A stretch of 64,000 bases of DNA from CAIWHR01 sp963843595 (GTDB lineage: Bacteria > Pseudomonadota > Gammaproteobacteria > Burkholderiales > Casimicrobiaceae): the NCBI GenBank assembly GCA_963843595.1, contig CAWJLG010000017.1:232690-296689 (forward strand). Direction: 5' to 3'. This document shows positions 1 through 8,888 of the stretch, piece after piece; positions within the stretch are counted from its first letter, which is position 1, and every line of letters starts with the position of its first letter. Below the pieces are notes generated by a model. It made no database searches. It was not told the origin of the DNA and saw only the letters and a list, made by a program, of their open reading frames with translations. Both the position numbers and the translations under genes were made by a program.

Positions 1-570
1 GTGTTCGAGGTGCCGACGCAGGACGTGATTTCACGCGACAACGTGTCCGTCAAAGTCAGCGCCGTCGTGTACCTCCGCGTCGTGGATGCGGAAAAGGCGA
101 TCATCCAGGTCGAAAACTATGTCAATGCGACGAGCCAATTGGCGCAGACCACGTTGCGCTCGGTCCTGGGCAAGCATGAGCTCGACGACATGCTGGCGGG
201 TCGGGAGAAGCTGAATATCGATATCCAGCAAGCGCTGGATGCGCAAACCGCCTCGTGGGGAATCAAGGTTTCCAACGTCGAGATCAAACAGGTCGATCTG
301 ACCGAATCCATGATCCGGGCCATCGCGCGGCAGGCGGAGGCCGAACGCGAGCGGCGCGCCAAGGTGATCCACGCCGAGGGCGAGCTGCAGGCGTCGGAAA
401 AGCTGTACCAGGCCGCCAAGGTCCTGGCCCAGGAGCCGCAAGCCATTCAGTTGCGCTATCTGGAAACGCTGACGGTGATCGGTGCGGACAAGAACACCAC
501 CATCGTGTTTCCTCTGCCGATGGATGTCCTGACCCCGTTCTTGCAGAAGACGGTTGGAGGCGCGCGCTAG
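1..570 (+). CDS. Slipin / SPFH (band 7) membrane-microdomain protein, 5' end outside window
   Basis: The frame is open from the first base, so this is the C-terminal 189 residues of a longer protein whose start lies left of the window; the GTG at base 1 is an internal Val. The text QDVISRDNVSVKVSAVVYLRV is the classic SPFH/band 7 core of bacterial stomatin-like proteins (slipins). A charged helical stretch (AEAERERRAKVIHAEGE, about residues 111-128) and a hydrophobic tail follow, as in the family. Slipins are inner-membrane proteins that oligomerise and are usually paired with an NfeD protein, which would lie outside the window. The exact subfamily (slipin, QmcA or YbbK-like) cannot be settled without the N-terminus. 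Confidence 0.9.
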   Translation: MFEVPTQDVISRDNVSVKVSAVVYLRVVDAEKAIIQVENYVNATSQLAQTTLRSVLGKHELDDMLAGREKLNIDIQQALDAQTASWGIKVSNVEIKQVDLTESMIRAIARQAEAERERRAKVIHAEGELQASEKLYQAAKVLAQEPQAIQLRYLETLTVIGADKNTTIVFPLPMDVLTPFLQKTVGGAR

Positions 571-615
571 GTTTGTTTCTGCGTTGCGGCATCTCTCGTT
601 GCTCATCGACGCACC

Positions 616-1066
616 ATGGCAGGCTCATTCGGCTGGCGCCTTGTGAAGTTGATCGGCGCGCTCTGTGCAGGCGCGCTCGTCGGCGCACTCGCCGGAGCAC
701 TGCTTCTCATCGCCGTCGGGACGATTCCACGAGGCACCGGGAGCACGTCCGCGTTCGTCCCGAGCAATCTGCTCTTCACGTATTTCATCTTCTGGTTCAC
801 GGCGCCTGCCGCCCTGGTGGCCGGACTGCCGTCGTTCTATCTGCTCGCCCGATGCCGCATGCTCAATGCGATATCGGTCGGCTCAGTGGGGATCTTCGCT
901 GGCGCAGGCGTCAACATGTTGCTCAAGTCGGGCGTCCCGTCCGGCCAGCGAGATGCTGACCTGTGCGGCCATCGGGCTCGTGTCGGCGCTCGCGGCGTTC
1001 TTCTTGCTGCCGCGATCAGGGACGCCGCGTGTGGACCTCCAGAATGCGGGCAACCGGCTGAGCTAG
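616..1066 (+). pseudogene. Small membrane protein of unknown function, one frameshift
   Basis: Unrecognised. From the ATG at 616 the protein has a hydrophobic helix near residues 12-35 (rich in Ala, Gly and Leu), a second around 52-78 and a third around 85-100. Near base 943-955 the hydrophobic pattern moves to another frame, where EMLTCAAIGLVSALAAFFLLP forms a fourth helix before a stop at 1064-1066. Joining the two frames gives a coherent four-helix protein of about 150 residues, whereas the original frame runs on into Cys/Pro/Arg-rich nonsense to 1248. A sequencing error or a recent mutation would both explain this. It starts 46 bases after the slipin gene on the same strand. Confidence 0.5.
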
Positions 1067-1447
1067 ACCGCTCCTGCGTCGGACGTCTGTGGCGCGAATC
1101 GCACTGGTTGTGTCCGTCAAGTTGTGCGAATTGGTGGCCACGGTCCCATGGCTCAGCGGCGCCGCGCATTTGTTCCTCGGGCTTTTCCCAGATCAACTGC
1201 GTGTCGAGAATGCGTCCGCCCCCGCGCGCCTCGTTCGTGGGGTGTTAGACGAGGTGCAGAAACCGTGCGCCATTCGCCGTTCATGCGGCCGCCGCTACGC
1301 GCGCGAATTGTGCGATCATCGGTGGCAGGCTCGCCGAGATCGAGGCGCCTATCTGGGTCGGCGAAGGTGAAGAGCAGGCTTGCGCAGAGCGACGGTGCTC
1401 ATCGCAGAAGGCAACAGCCGAGCGGATAGATGCGAACGGGAGATCAC
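1067..1447. other. Intergenic stretch with no recognisable gene
   Basis: This 381-base interval holds only short, overlapping frames on both strands with no recognisable protein, no convincing ribosome binding site and no RNA gene. It separates the broken membrane protein from the secreted hypothetical protein and may be decayed sequence next to the ssrA insertion hotspot. Confidence 0.5.
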
Positions 1448-2047
1448 ATGAAATGCGCAGCGGCCGCGGTATTTGTTGCGCTGGTCTCATCCTTTCCTGG
1501 GGTGTCGTCAGCCGCCTCGGGAAGCAACAAGCCGTCCAATGACCCAACTGTCGTACCGGCGTACATGGCGGACAGCAAAGGGCGGGTAATAGGACCTCTG
1601 GTTGCCCCGGTAAGCATGTCCACATTGCCTGCGGCGCAAGCGGCCCTTTGGCGTAGCCCTTGGGGAAATATCAAAGTGCAGTTTCGTGCATCCGGCCCCG
1701 CCGCAACCTCCGAGTTTTCGTATCTCGTGGGCCCCTCCATCTATTTCGCATCGATGAATTGCACAGGACCGGCGTACGTCTTCGATGGCGAATTGTGGTC
1801 ATTCGTCCCCGGATTCTCACGGGCATTTGTTGCCGACGACGCTGCGGGCACGCAGGCAGCCCCTGAGGCCACGATCGGTACGGTATATCTGGTCAGCAAC
1901 ACTGCCGAGACGGTCACGCCCCGCAGCCTTCGCAGCCCGCTCGGGCTTTCTTGCGACGCAATGGCTGGCGCGGCGGCTCAGATGTTCAGGTTGCAGGCGG
2001 TTGGCCGTTTCAGCGACCACTTCGTCGCGCCGTACCTCGTCAAGTAG
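1448..2047 (+). CDS. Secreted protein of unknown function
   Basis: A 199-residue protein if started at the ATG at 1448, which follows GGGAGA at a good distance and places a textbook signal peptide (MKCAAAAVFVALVSSFPGVSSAA) at the N-terminus; an in-frame ATG at 1430 would add six residues. The mature part has many Ala, Ser, Pro and aromatic residues and two Cys (in MNCTGP and LSCDAM) that could form a disulfide, consistent with export to the periplasm or beyond. I do not recognise the family. The gene lies between a frameshifted membrane gene and mobile-element debris, so it may itself be accessory DNA. Confidence 0.6.
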   Translation: MKCAAAAVFVALVSSFPGVSSAASGSNKPSNDPTVVPAYMADSKGRVIGPLVAPVSMSTLPAAQAALWRSPWGNIKVQFRASGPAATSEFSYLVGPSIYFASMNCTGPAYVFDGELWSFVPGFSRAFVADDAAGTQAAPEATIGTVYLVSNTAETVTPRSLRSPLGLSCDAMAGAAAQMFRLQAVGRFSDHFVAPYLVK

Positions 2048-2055
2048 AGGTAATT

Positions 2056-2242
2056 GGAAGTGGACACGCGACATGCCCGCGCCGTTGACGATCGGCCGCG
2101 GGACGAGTGTGTCCTTCGGGTCATCCTCGCCCGACCCGATCAGTACGTCGCACTTCTCGGCGCGTGCACCGTCCGGCCAGCGCCCACCGATGTTGATGGT
2201 TGCCGCCATCGCAAGCGCCAGAGTCGACTTGCTGAAGCCGGA
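2056..2242 (-). pseudogene. Remnant of a mobile-element AAA ATPase (RepA/AAA_25-like)
   Basis: Read on the minus strand, about 60 residues match in character the P-loop ATPase that integrative elements and plasmids carry near their replication or primase genes: a decayed Walker A (GFSKST where GxGKST is expected), then ALAMAATINIGGRWPDG, then a Walker B-like region with SGEDDPKDTLVPR. The similarity stops abruptly at both ends, and the frame then runs antisense into the secreted-protein gene. The damaged P-loop and short length mark it as a relic. It lies outside the left island repeat, so it probably belongs to an older insertion at the same site. The family assignment is from memory of these motifs. 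Confidence 0.55.
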
Positions 2243-2267
2243 AAGAAAACGGCCCCGCGAAGGGGCC
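2241..2267 (-). terminator. Rho-independent terminator, probably the original ssrA terminator
   Basis: On the minus strand a GGCCCC stem (262-267 paired with 251-256 of the 2200s) with a GCGAA-type loop is followed by the T-rich run GTTTTCTTTC. It sits 15 bases beyond the displaced copy of the ssrA 3' end at 2282-2306 and in the same orientation. That is where the ssrA terminator would have been before the island inserted. Confidence 0.65.
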
Positions 2268-2281
2268 GGCATAGGACGTAC

Positions 2282-2306
2282 TGGTGGAGGTGGCGAGAAT
2301 CGAACT
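2282..2306. repeat. Left attachment repeat (displaced ssrA 3' end)
   Basis: This is a perfect 25-base copy of 10936-10960, beginning TGGTGGAGGTGGCGAGAATC on the plus strand. Its complement is the T-arm, acceptor and CCA end of tmRNA. Similarity ends immediately after base 2306, so this is a recombination end and not a second tmRNA or a tRNA. Confidence 0.8.
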
Positions 2307-2535
2307 TACGCTTTGCTCGTGGCTACGCCGCCACCTCCTGTCACTCAATTCGCCCTTACCACCATTCTTACCACTTTCCGAGCCCAGCAATTCCGCAAAC
2401 GGCGCCCCAGCGGGGGCAAACACACCACGCTCGACGTCGGCAACGTGTTCTTCATGCATTCCCAAACGCAGCTCGATCCACGCACGCGGAACGCACCCAA
2501 GGTATTCCTCCGGATAAGTCGATGGAGCCCCGAAC

Positions 2536-3516
2536 TCAATGCGGTTGCCGCAGACCGGCACGCTGGACTATAGCTGAATAGATTTCCAATTCTGAGCGTA
2601 TTGCACCTTCGAACTGCAGTGGCGTCTCGTCGATTACTTCATAGCCGATCTGCTCCAGGTGCTGCTTGACATCGGCCATGCGTACGACTTGGGTGAGCGC
2701 ACTGGTCAGCTTCGCGAGAACTTCTGGGGGCATTCCTGCGGGCCCGACAAGTCCGAACCATGGCTCCGCCGTGAAGCCTCGTTTTGTCTGCTCCAAGATT
2801 GTCGGCACATCGGGCGCCGCTCGCGCCCGTTTCGTACCCGTGGCAGCAATGAATCGAAGGGATCCAGCACGTACGTGCTGCTGCGCCTGCATGATGTCCA
2901 GAAACATGATGTCGATGCGCCGAGCCAGGAGATCCGTAATGGCGGTCGCCGCACCTTTGTACGGCACCGTCAGAATATCGACCGTCTCTTTCGACTTGAT
3001 GAGCTCAATCACGAGTCGGCCGACCGTTCCATCTCCCGTCGACCCGAAAGTGAGCTTTCCGGGATGGGTCCGTGCATAGTCGATCAGGTCCTGGTAGGAC
3101 GCTGCCTCCACTCCCGAGTTGACGACGACGAAATAGGGGGCGCTAACAACACGCCCAACCGGCGTGAAGTCGGATATCGGGTCGTACCGGATGTCTTTCT
3201 GTAGCGACGGAGCGAGCGTAAGAGTGCCCTGATTGGCCATTAGCAGCGTATAGCCATCCGCGGGTGCTTTGGCGACGATATCGGCAGCCAGCGTACCTCC
3301 TGCGCCGGGCCGGTTTTCGATCACCACCGGCTGATCCCAGAGTTCTCCGAATTTCGTGCCCACCACGCGCGCTATTCCGTCTGCCCCGCCACCCGGGAGC
3401 CCTCCAACGATGATCTTGACTGGTCTCGAAGGGAAGGATTGGGCAAGTGCAGCCCCGGCGAAACCGGCAACCACCGCGGTCACAATTGCTGGCAGTAGCG
3501 CGACAAACATTCGCAT
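2536..3516 (-). CDS. Bug/TctC-family periplasmic solute-binding protein
   Basis: 326 residues from an ATG at 3516 preceded by AGGGG five bases away; a longer upstream frame is not needed. Residues 1-26 (MRMFVALLPAIVTAVVAGFAGAALAQ) are a signal peptide, and the mature protein opens with FPSRPVKIIVGGLPGGGADGIAR, the Bug-family signature. VIENRPGAGG, ADGYTLLMAN and FTPVGRVVSAPYFVVVNS follow in order, as expected. Bug proteins bind carboxylates or related small acids in the periplasm, often with a TctAB permease; no permease is nearby, so this is a solitary binding protein. It is the leftmost intact island gene and shares orientation with the next three genes. Confidence 0.88.
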   Translation of the reverse strand: MRMFVALLPAIVTAVVAGFAGAALAQSFPSRPVKIIVGGLPGGGADGIARVVGTKFGELWDQPVVIENRPGAGGTLAADIVAKAPADGYTLLMANQGTLTLAPSLQKDIRYDPISDFTPVGRVVSAPYFVVVNSGVEAASYQDLIDYARTHPGKLTFGSTGDGTVGRLVIELIKSKETVDILTVPYKGAATAITDLLARRIDIMFLDIMQAQQHVRAGSLRFIAATGTKRARAAPDVPTILEQTKRGFTAEPWFGLVGPAGMPPEVLAKLTSALTQVVRMADVKQHLEQIGYEVIDETPLQFEGAIRSELEIYSAIVQRAGLRQPH

Positions 3517-3704
3517 GGCCACCCCTAGACATTCCGGCGCGAACTGAATGTCATGGCGTTCATTGCCACGCTGATTCGTGACAAGGTTTAGTGAATCGAC
3601 CGGTCCAACAAGCCAACGGCCTCGCCCGCGCGTCCGCAACGCACGGAATGGCAAGCACATTTCGTACCACGTGCCCATTTGGTGGCGTCGATGACTACCT
3701 AGTC

Positions 3705-6230
3705 CTACGGGGTGATTGCCCCATCCAAGTCACGCTGCAGCACGGACGCCACTTCTCGAACGGCTGGTGCCTTCATGATGGAGGCGTGATCTCCCGTGAA
3801 GTGATGAATCGTCAAACGACCGGAAATCAATCGCCCCCACCCAAGGGTCTCGTCGCCGGATGCGTTCTGGACGGACTCGCTGGCGGCGAACAAATGTGCG
3901 TCTCCCGAGTAGGGCGAAGGTACGTGGCTCCAGAACGCCCAGCGCTGGGCTTCCCCTACCTTATGCAGCCGGCGGAGATCGGGACGACGTAGGGCGTGCA
4001 ACAGCCAGTGATACGCGCGTTCTTGCACGTACCTAAGTCCTCGTCGATGCAACTGTCCGACCCTGTTTGCCCGTCGCAGCCTACCGCGTACTCCTGCGTC
4101 GATCAGAACGAGAAGACCGACTGCGTCTCCATTCCCGTGGAGCTGCCTCGCCATTTCGATCGCGATCGTTCCACCACTCGAGTAGCCCACAATTCGAAAG
4201 GGCCCATCCGTTTGGCGTTGCCGCATTGCCGATATGCAGTCCGCCGCTATGTCGCGAATCGAATGACGGGGAGTTGCGCCTCCGTACACGCCACGCGCTT
4301 GCAGGCCAAAGACCGGTTGTTCAATATCGAGATACTGTGCCAATTCGTAGTAGTGGAAGAGATTGCCGCCTTGCGTATGCACACAGAACAATGGAGCCTT
4401 GGACCCTTCCGATTTGATCGGTACCAGCATTGGCCAAGTTCCAGGCTGCTCGTCCTGAATCAGAAGGCTGGCCAGGTGCGCGATGGTCGGGCCGCCAAAC
4501 CAAAGCGCATCCAATGGCAGCCGACGCCCGAATAGGCGCTCAATCTCGGCAAAAAGCTGCGCTGCCAAGAGCGAATCGCCCCCCAGCGCAAAGAAGTTAT
4601 CTTCGACGCCGATTGGCGAGACCCTGAGAAACTTCTCCCAGAGTTTGACGAGATGGAGTTCGGTCTGGTTGCTGGCATTGACTCGGATGTTCGGCTTCGG
4701 CGCAACCGCGAGCATCGTGGCGAGTTCGTCGCGTCTGACCTTTCCAAGCGCGTTCTTTGGTAACTCCGGAACGATCATGATACGACTAGGCACTTTATGT
4801 GCGGCCAGGTTTGCCGCGGCAAACTCACGTAGCTGCTGCTCATTCACTTCGTTGGCCCGACGCAGTACTACTGCGGCAGCCACATCCTCGCCTAACGTAG
4901 GGTGCGGAACGGGAAATGTGGCCGCCTCCGTTACCGAGGGGTGGCGTAGCAGCGTTAGGTCTACCTCTGTCGGTGCGACTTTCGGGCCGCCTCGATTTAT
5001 CAGTTCTTTCTTGCGTCCGGTTAGAAACAGGTAACCGTCGTCATCAACATAGCCCAAGTCCCCGGTCCGGAACCACCCATCGAGAAAGGCGTTACCGTTT
5101 GCTTCGGCATTGGCCTCGTAAGCTGCCATGACACCTGGACCTCTAACCAAGATCTCGCCGACGTTCCCTGCCGCCAACAAAGTGCCGTCATCGCTTCGAA
5201 TTGACATGGGGATGAGGGGGATCCCTACCGAGCCCTCTCGCTGAGCATCTTGGTCAAGGGGGGAGTCGGCGATCCTGCCCGTCTCGGTCATCGAGTACGC
5301 TGCGACGACCGGGGCGCGAAAGGCGATCTCGAGCTGAGTCTTGAGTGATGTGGGTAGCGCAATGCTTGTCGATCGGATGAAGCGCAACGAGCTTGATTGC
5401 CCCGGTGGCCTGCGTTCGATTTCCCTCAGCATTGCGCCCAAGACTGTCGGACTACCGGAAAGATACGTCGGCTTGAACTGATTGAGACACGCTATCAGAT
5501 CCGCGGGACCGAGCCCCGAAGCGACGACGACGCTCGCTCCCGCAGTGATCGGCGTCAGCAGATTCATCCCGAACGCACTGCCCGTGAAAAGGGGGGCGAC
5601 GCACAGGCAGCGGTCGGAGTGGTCAATGGGCGCTTCTTTGGACCGCTGAAGCAACTGAAACTGCGTGAGGGGAACGATTTTCGCCGCTGAGGTGGTTCCC
5701 GACGTGTGCAGCAGGACCGCAACATCCCCTCCTTCCGGTCCTTCGGCAAGGGATCCTGCGCGTGCGCCGTCCGACACCAAATCGAACGAACCCGGCACAT
5801 TCGTCTCCGAAGGCCGCAAATTCACAACCTTCAGTCCCAGCTCGGTCGCTACTTGCCTTGCGCGTTGGAGATGCCCTCCAAGGACGAGCAATGCATCGAT
5901 GCGAAGGGTCTTGAGCGCTCGCCGATATGAATCAAGGTCGTCATTCGGATTCAGCGGAGCACAAACGGCTGCTGCTGTCACCGCCAGCAGCGCGACCGCC
6001 ATCTCCGGCCCGTCAGGGAGTACCACCGCCACCCTGCTTCCTCGCCCGATGCCCATGCCCGCGAGCGACGCGCATAGCCGCTCAATTTCGAACGCGAGCG
6101 CAGCGTACGTGAGTGGCTGCTTGCCGGGGGCGAGCATCGCCGTGGCAGCCCCATGTACCTGCGCCTGCCTGGCCAGCAGGCTCCGGATCGTGTTGGGATC
6201 GGGATCGATCAGCATCGGTCGGACATTCAA
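3705..6230 (-). CDS. Adenylation-carrier-thioesterase enzyme (NRPS-like, A-PCP-TE)
   Basis: 841 residues in three domains. The AMP-binding domain (about 20-510) shows LLHTSGTT (173-180), YSMTETG (312-318), GWFRTGDLGYVDDDGY (385-400), TGRKKELINRGG (404-415) and the A10 lysine in NALGKVRR (K497). A carrier domain follows with LGGDS (549-553; phosphopantetheine on Ser553). A thioesterase ends the protein with GYSSGG (Ser684), Asp711 and His815 as the likely triad. The A domain resembles acyl-CoA synthetases of the oxalate/AAE3 type more than classical amino-acid domains, so the substrate may be a small carboxylic acid. It probably activates one acid, tethers it and releases it by hydrolysis or transfer. 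A phosphopantetheinyl transferase must come from elsewhere. Confidence 0.88.
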   Translation of the reverse strand: MNVRPMLIDPDPNTIRSLLARQAQVHGAATAMLAPGKQPLTYAALAFEIERLCASLAGMGIGRGSRVAVVLPDGPEMAVALLAVTAAAVCAPLNPNDDLDSYRRALKTLRIDALLVLGGHLQRARQVATELGLKVVNLRPSETNVPGSFDLVSDGARAGSLAEGPEGGDVAVLLHTSGTTSAAKIVPLTQFQLLQRSKEAPIDHSDRCLCVAPLFTGSAFGMNLLTPITAGASVVVASGLGPADLIACLNQFKPTYLSGSPTVLGAMLREIERRPPGQSSSLRFIRSTSIALPTSLKTQLEIAFRAPVVAAYSMTETGRIADSPLDQDAQREGSVGIPLIPMSIRSDDGTLLAAGNVGEILVRGPGVMAAYEANAEANGNAFLDGWFRTGDLGYVDDDGYLFLTGRKKELINRGGPKVAPTEVDLTLLRHPSVTEAATFPVPHPTLGEDVAAAVVLRRANEVNEQQLREFAAANLAAHKVPSRIMIVPELPKNALGKVRRDELATMLAVAPKPNIRVNASNQTELHLVKLWEKFLRVSPIGVEDNFFALGGDSLLAAQLFAEIERLFGRRLPLDALWFGGPTIAHLASLLIQDEQPGTWPMLVPIKSEGSKAPLFCVHTQGGNLFHYYELAQYLDIEQPVFGLQARGVYGGATPRHSIRDIAADCISAMRQRQTDGPFRIVGYSSGGTIAIEMARQLHGNGDAVGLLVLIDAGVRGRLRRANRVGQLHRRGLRYVQERAYHWLLHALRRPDLRRLHKVGEAQRWAFWSHVPSPYSGDAHLFAASESVQNASGDETLGWGRLISGRLTIHHFTGDHASIMKAPAVREVASVLQRDLDGAITP

Positions 6231-6463
6231 GACTCAATCCATTGTCCAAACAATCCAACGGCCCCCTTGACCAGCGTCGATTAACTCACAGGGGGTCAGG
6301 TCAGCATAAAGCGGGGCACTCGGCGAAAAGACTTCGGGTCGAATCCGCAGTGCGCCGTTCTGACAGAAACCTCCGCGCCCCTGGCTTGCAGTGCGTGGCG
6401 GAGGTCATGAATTGTGCGAGTTTGCCATCCTTGCGCTTTTCCGCTCCCTGATCGCTTGTCGCA

Positions 6464-7486
6464 TCATGTCGCGCTTGGCTGCGTTCTTCTGCGCGTTAGT
6501 GCGGTCTGAAGCACACGACCGAGGAATCGGGTGTGCCGTAACGAAGGATGGCGGCGTTGGCCTTCGAACCAAGCCGAAAGCGCCATCGGTAGGTCACGCC
6601 GATCGGCACAGTGGAAGTGCGCGAGCGAGAACCACGCCAAGGCGGCCGATTCGCGCACTGCCCGCCTCTGCTCTGCGCTGAGTCCATAGGAGACCGCATT
6701 CGCGAACAGCCGATCCTTGATCTCCACCAAAGAACGCATGTGGTCGAGCGCACGGTCGTGACGCGAAATCGTTCCCTGCCCTTCGGCACGCTGCCGATAC
6801 AGCGGGTTCAGCACTAGGCCGAAGCGGTGCGCCACGGCCGCACGAACGGCCCAATCGCAATCCCAGAGCAGACAATGTGGCTCGTAGAGGCCGATCTCCC
6901 CGAGCGCGGCGCGACGTACCACCGGTCGCTGGAAAGCCATCGGCACCGTCTGTAACAGCGCCGTGAAGAACTGCGGCCCGAGGGCAAGCACGCCAGGTTC
7001 GCGTTCCACACCGTCGGTTAGCGCCAGCGCTCGGCTCATCGCCCCTCGATACGCGGTCTCGGCCCGGACGCTCTCGCGCCCAAACCACGACACGCTCATG
7101 AAAAGCCCGTCCAAGTCGCGGTGTAGGTCCAACACGTCGAGCGCGCAGGCGAGGTAATCAGACGCGTAGAGGTCGTCGTCATCCAAGAAGGCGACAACTG
7201 GCGCGGTTGCTGCTTCGATGCCAGTGTTCTTGGCTGCGGCACCTCCTCGCCTCACGGGATGGCGCCGCACGTTTACGCGTGAGCCAAACCGCTCGCGGAA
7301 CGCGTTCGCGTCAGTTGGAGGATCGGACGCATCATCAACGACGATAGCCTCCCAATACGGCATCGTTTGGTTGACAACGCTCTGCAGAGCCTCCGCGAGC
7401 AAGTCGGGGCGATTCCGGGTCGGCAGTACGACTGAGACGCGCGGGACAGCCTGGGCTTCAATGGCAATTGTGCCCAAGCTATTCAT
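6464..7486 (-). CDS. Family 2 glycosyltransferase
   Basis: 340 residues with a GT-A fold: VSVVLPTRNRPDLLAEALQSV (about 18-37), EAIVVDDASD (46-55) and the metal/nucleotide-binding acidic cluster FLDDDD (100-105). There are no membrane segments, so it is a cytosolic enzyme transferring a sugar from a nucleotide sugar, with acceptor unknown. The C-terminal half (LLWDCDWAVRAAVAHRFG) carries the usual acceptor-side D/W motif. It is in the same orientation as the A-PCP-TE gene, with a 233-base gap lacking a gene. Its N-terminus (MNSL) resembles that of the next gene, but the proteins are otherwise unrelated. Cargo of the ssrA island. Confidence 0.88.
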   Translation of the reverse strand: MNSLGTIAIEAQAVPRVSVVLPTRNRPDLLAEALQSVVNQTMPYWEAIVVDDASDPPTDANAFRERFGSRVNVRRHPVRRGGAAAKNTGIEAATAPVVAFLDDDDLYASDYLACALDVLDLHRDLDGLFMSVSWFGRESVRAETAYRGAMSRALALTDGVEREPGVLALGPQFFTALLQTVPMAFQRPVVRRAALGEIGLYEPHCLLWDCDWAVRAAVAHRFGLVLNPLYRQRAEGQGTISRHDRALDHMRSLVEIKDRLFANAVSYGLSAEQRRAVRESAALAWFSLAHFHCADRRDLPMALSAWFEGQRRHPSLRHTRFLGRVLQTALTRRRTQPSAT

Positions 7487-7745
7487 GCGCTAGCCGCTGG
7501 GAGGGACTCTCGAGGGTCTTCGTCGCCCCAACCGCATCTGCGACGGCAATCATGAACTTGTCGCTCCTACCTTGGTTCGCCACAAGGCTCGCGATACACA
7601 TCATAGCGGGATCACGACCTAGCACGAGGAGAAAGTGGCAGTTTAACGTCGTGACGTCGGAGGACGAAAAGCGCGGGAAGCTCGCAATGCAGAATCGGGG
7701 CCCCCTCAGTCGCCGCAGCGCTCGGAACCAAACATCATGGTGTAC

Positions 7746-8888
7746 TTAGTTGCTTGTAGGCCGCTTCCAGGAATGAGTCCAGTAGGTTACAAGAAACGAC
7801 TTGGGAAACAACCACCGCTTGGTTCGTGCGCCAAGGTTCACATTGAAATCTACAACCTCACTAGACAACCGAGAGTGAATGATATTGGACCAGTCGATCG
7901 GATACCATTGGTCGGGCTCCAGGAGATTGACCCGTGACTCATTTGCTTGGGGCAAACGTTTGTCCGGAAGGCGCGCAGCGATCCCCTGAATCATTTCGCG
8001 CACAGCACTCCGGTCGGACGACATGTAGGTGTCGTATGCGTTCTTGAGCAAGATCGGTCCAGTCATGACCTCAGGACCCTTCCCAACCATCGCCGCCGAG
8101 TCGCCCAGTGCTTCGGCGTTCTTGACCAGCAGATGAATGGCCAGCAACCAGAATTCTTGCAGGGGCCGAGACGCCATGATCGCGTTTGGAATCGAATGGG
8201 GGAAATCGGGATCGTGTCCCATCCTTCCCAGCCATACATCTCCAGAATCGAATAGACGGGCCACCGGTCTCAGGCATTCTGTGTCCATGTCCGCATATAG
8301 CCCTCCAAATTGATACAAGAAGAAGTACCGAACTGCATCGGCCCGGTAGATTTCTCGTGGGTAGGCGTCATAGATCGGTAAGTACCATGGATAGTATTTC
8401 TCGATGAAGCTCCTGTTATCGACGTCATCCCAAAGACAGTACTCAAAGTCATGGTTCATTCGTTTGAAGCTCGCGCTCCATCGGGCGTAGTTGTCGGGCA
8501 TTGAAACCTTGCTTTTCCAAGTCTGAAAGATCACCTTGGGGACTGAACCGTCACTAACTACTCGCGGCTCAGGCTCAGGCGAGACTTTCCGCTCGCCACC
8601 CGCACCAGTTGAGGCCACAGGATTCGACGCCTGTCCCAAACCGGCAGCATCCCAATCGCCTTTCGTCGAAATTCCACGAAGCCCGCCCGTATTCCCAGCC
8701 AGCGACCCTGCCACCGTCCTGACTAATCGCTTTAAACGGATTGCGATGAGAAGCATCACCATTGGGATAATCGGTCGCGACCGCAACGCATTTTGAAGGT
8801 CTGCATGACGGTTCGGGCCGATGCCGAGCAGGGTTGCCAGGATGCGGGTGATCACCGGAAACCTTGACGCATGCTCCAGGGAATTCAT
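7746..8888 (-). CDS. Family 32 (OCH1-like) glycosyltransferase with DXD motif
   Basis: 380 residues. The catalytic part begins near residue 117 (VPKVIFQTWKSK), typical of the DXD sugar-binding family related to yeast OCH1 mannosyltransferases and capsular enzymes. YPREIYRADAVRYFFLYQFGGLYADMD (about 176-202) contains the DMD metal site at 200-202. The first 110 residues are unusual: a basic, partly hydrophobic segment (IIPMVMLLIAIRLKRLV, about 40-56) may anchor the enzyme to the membrane, followed by a Gly/Pro/Glu-rich linker. The coding region is noticeably A+T rich for this window, supporting horizontal origin. Mannose as donor is only a guess, though manC (GDP-mannose synthesis) lies just outside the island. 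Confidence 0.85.
   Translation of the reverse strand: MNSLEHASRFPVITRILATLLGIGPNRHADLQNALRSRPIIPMVMLLIAIRLKRLVRTVAGSLAGNTGGLRGISTKGDWDAAGLGQASNPVASTGAGGERKVSPEPEPRVVSDGSVPKVIFQTWKSKVSMPDNYARWSASFKRMNHDFEYCLWDDVDNRSFIEKYYPWYLPIYDAYPREIYRADAVRYFFLYQFGGLYADMDTECLRPVARLFDSGDVWLGRMGHDPDFPHSIPNAIMASRPLQEFWLLAIHLLVKNAEALGDSAAMVGKGPEVMTGPILLKNAYDTYMSSDRSAVREMIQGIAARLPDKRLPQANESRVNLLEPDQWYPIDWSNIIHSRLSSEVVDFNVNLGARTKRWLFPKSFLVTYWTHSWKRPTSN

Noticed and set aside
2282..2306. Possible second tRNA or tmRNA
   Set aside because: Only the 25-base 3' end is present; no acceptor partner strand, D-arm or anticodon follows, so it is an attachment repeat.
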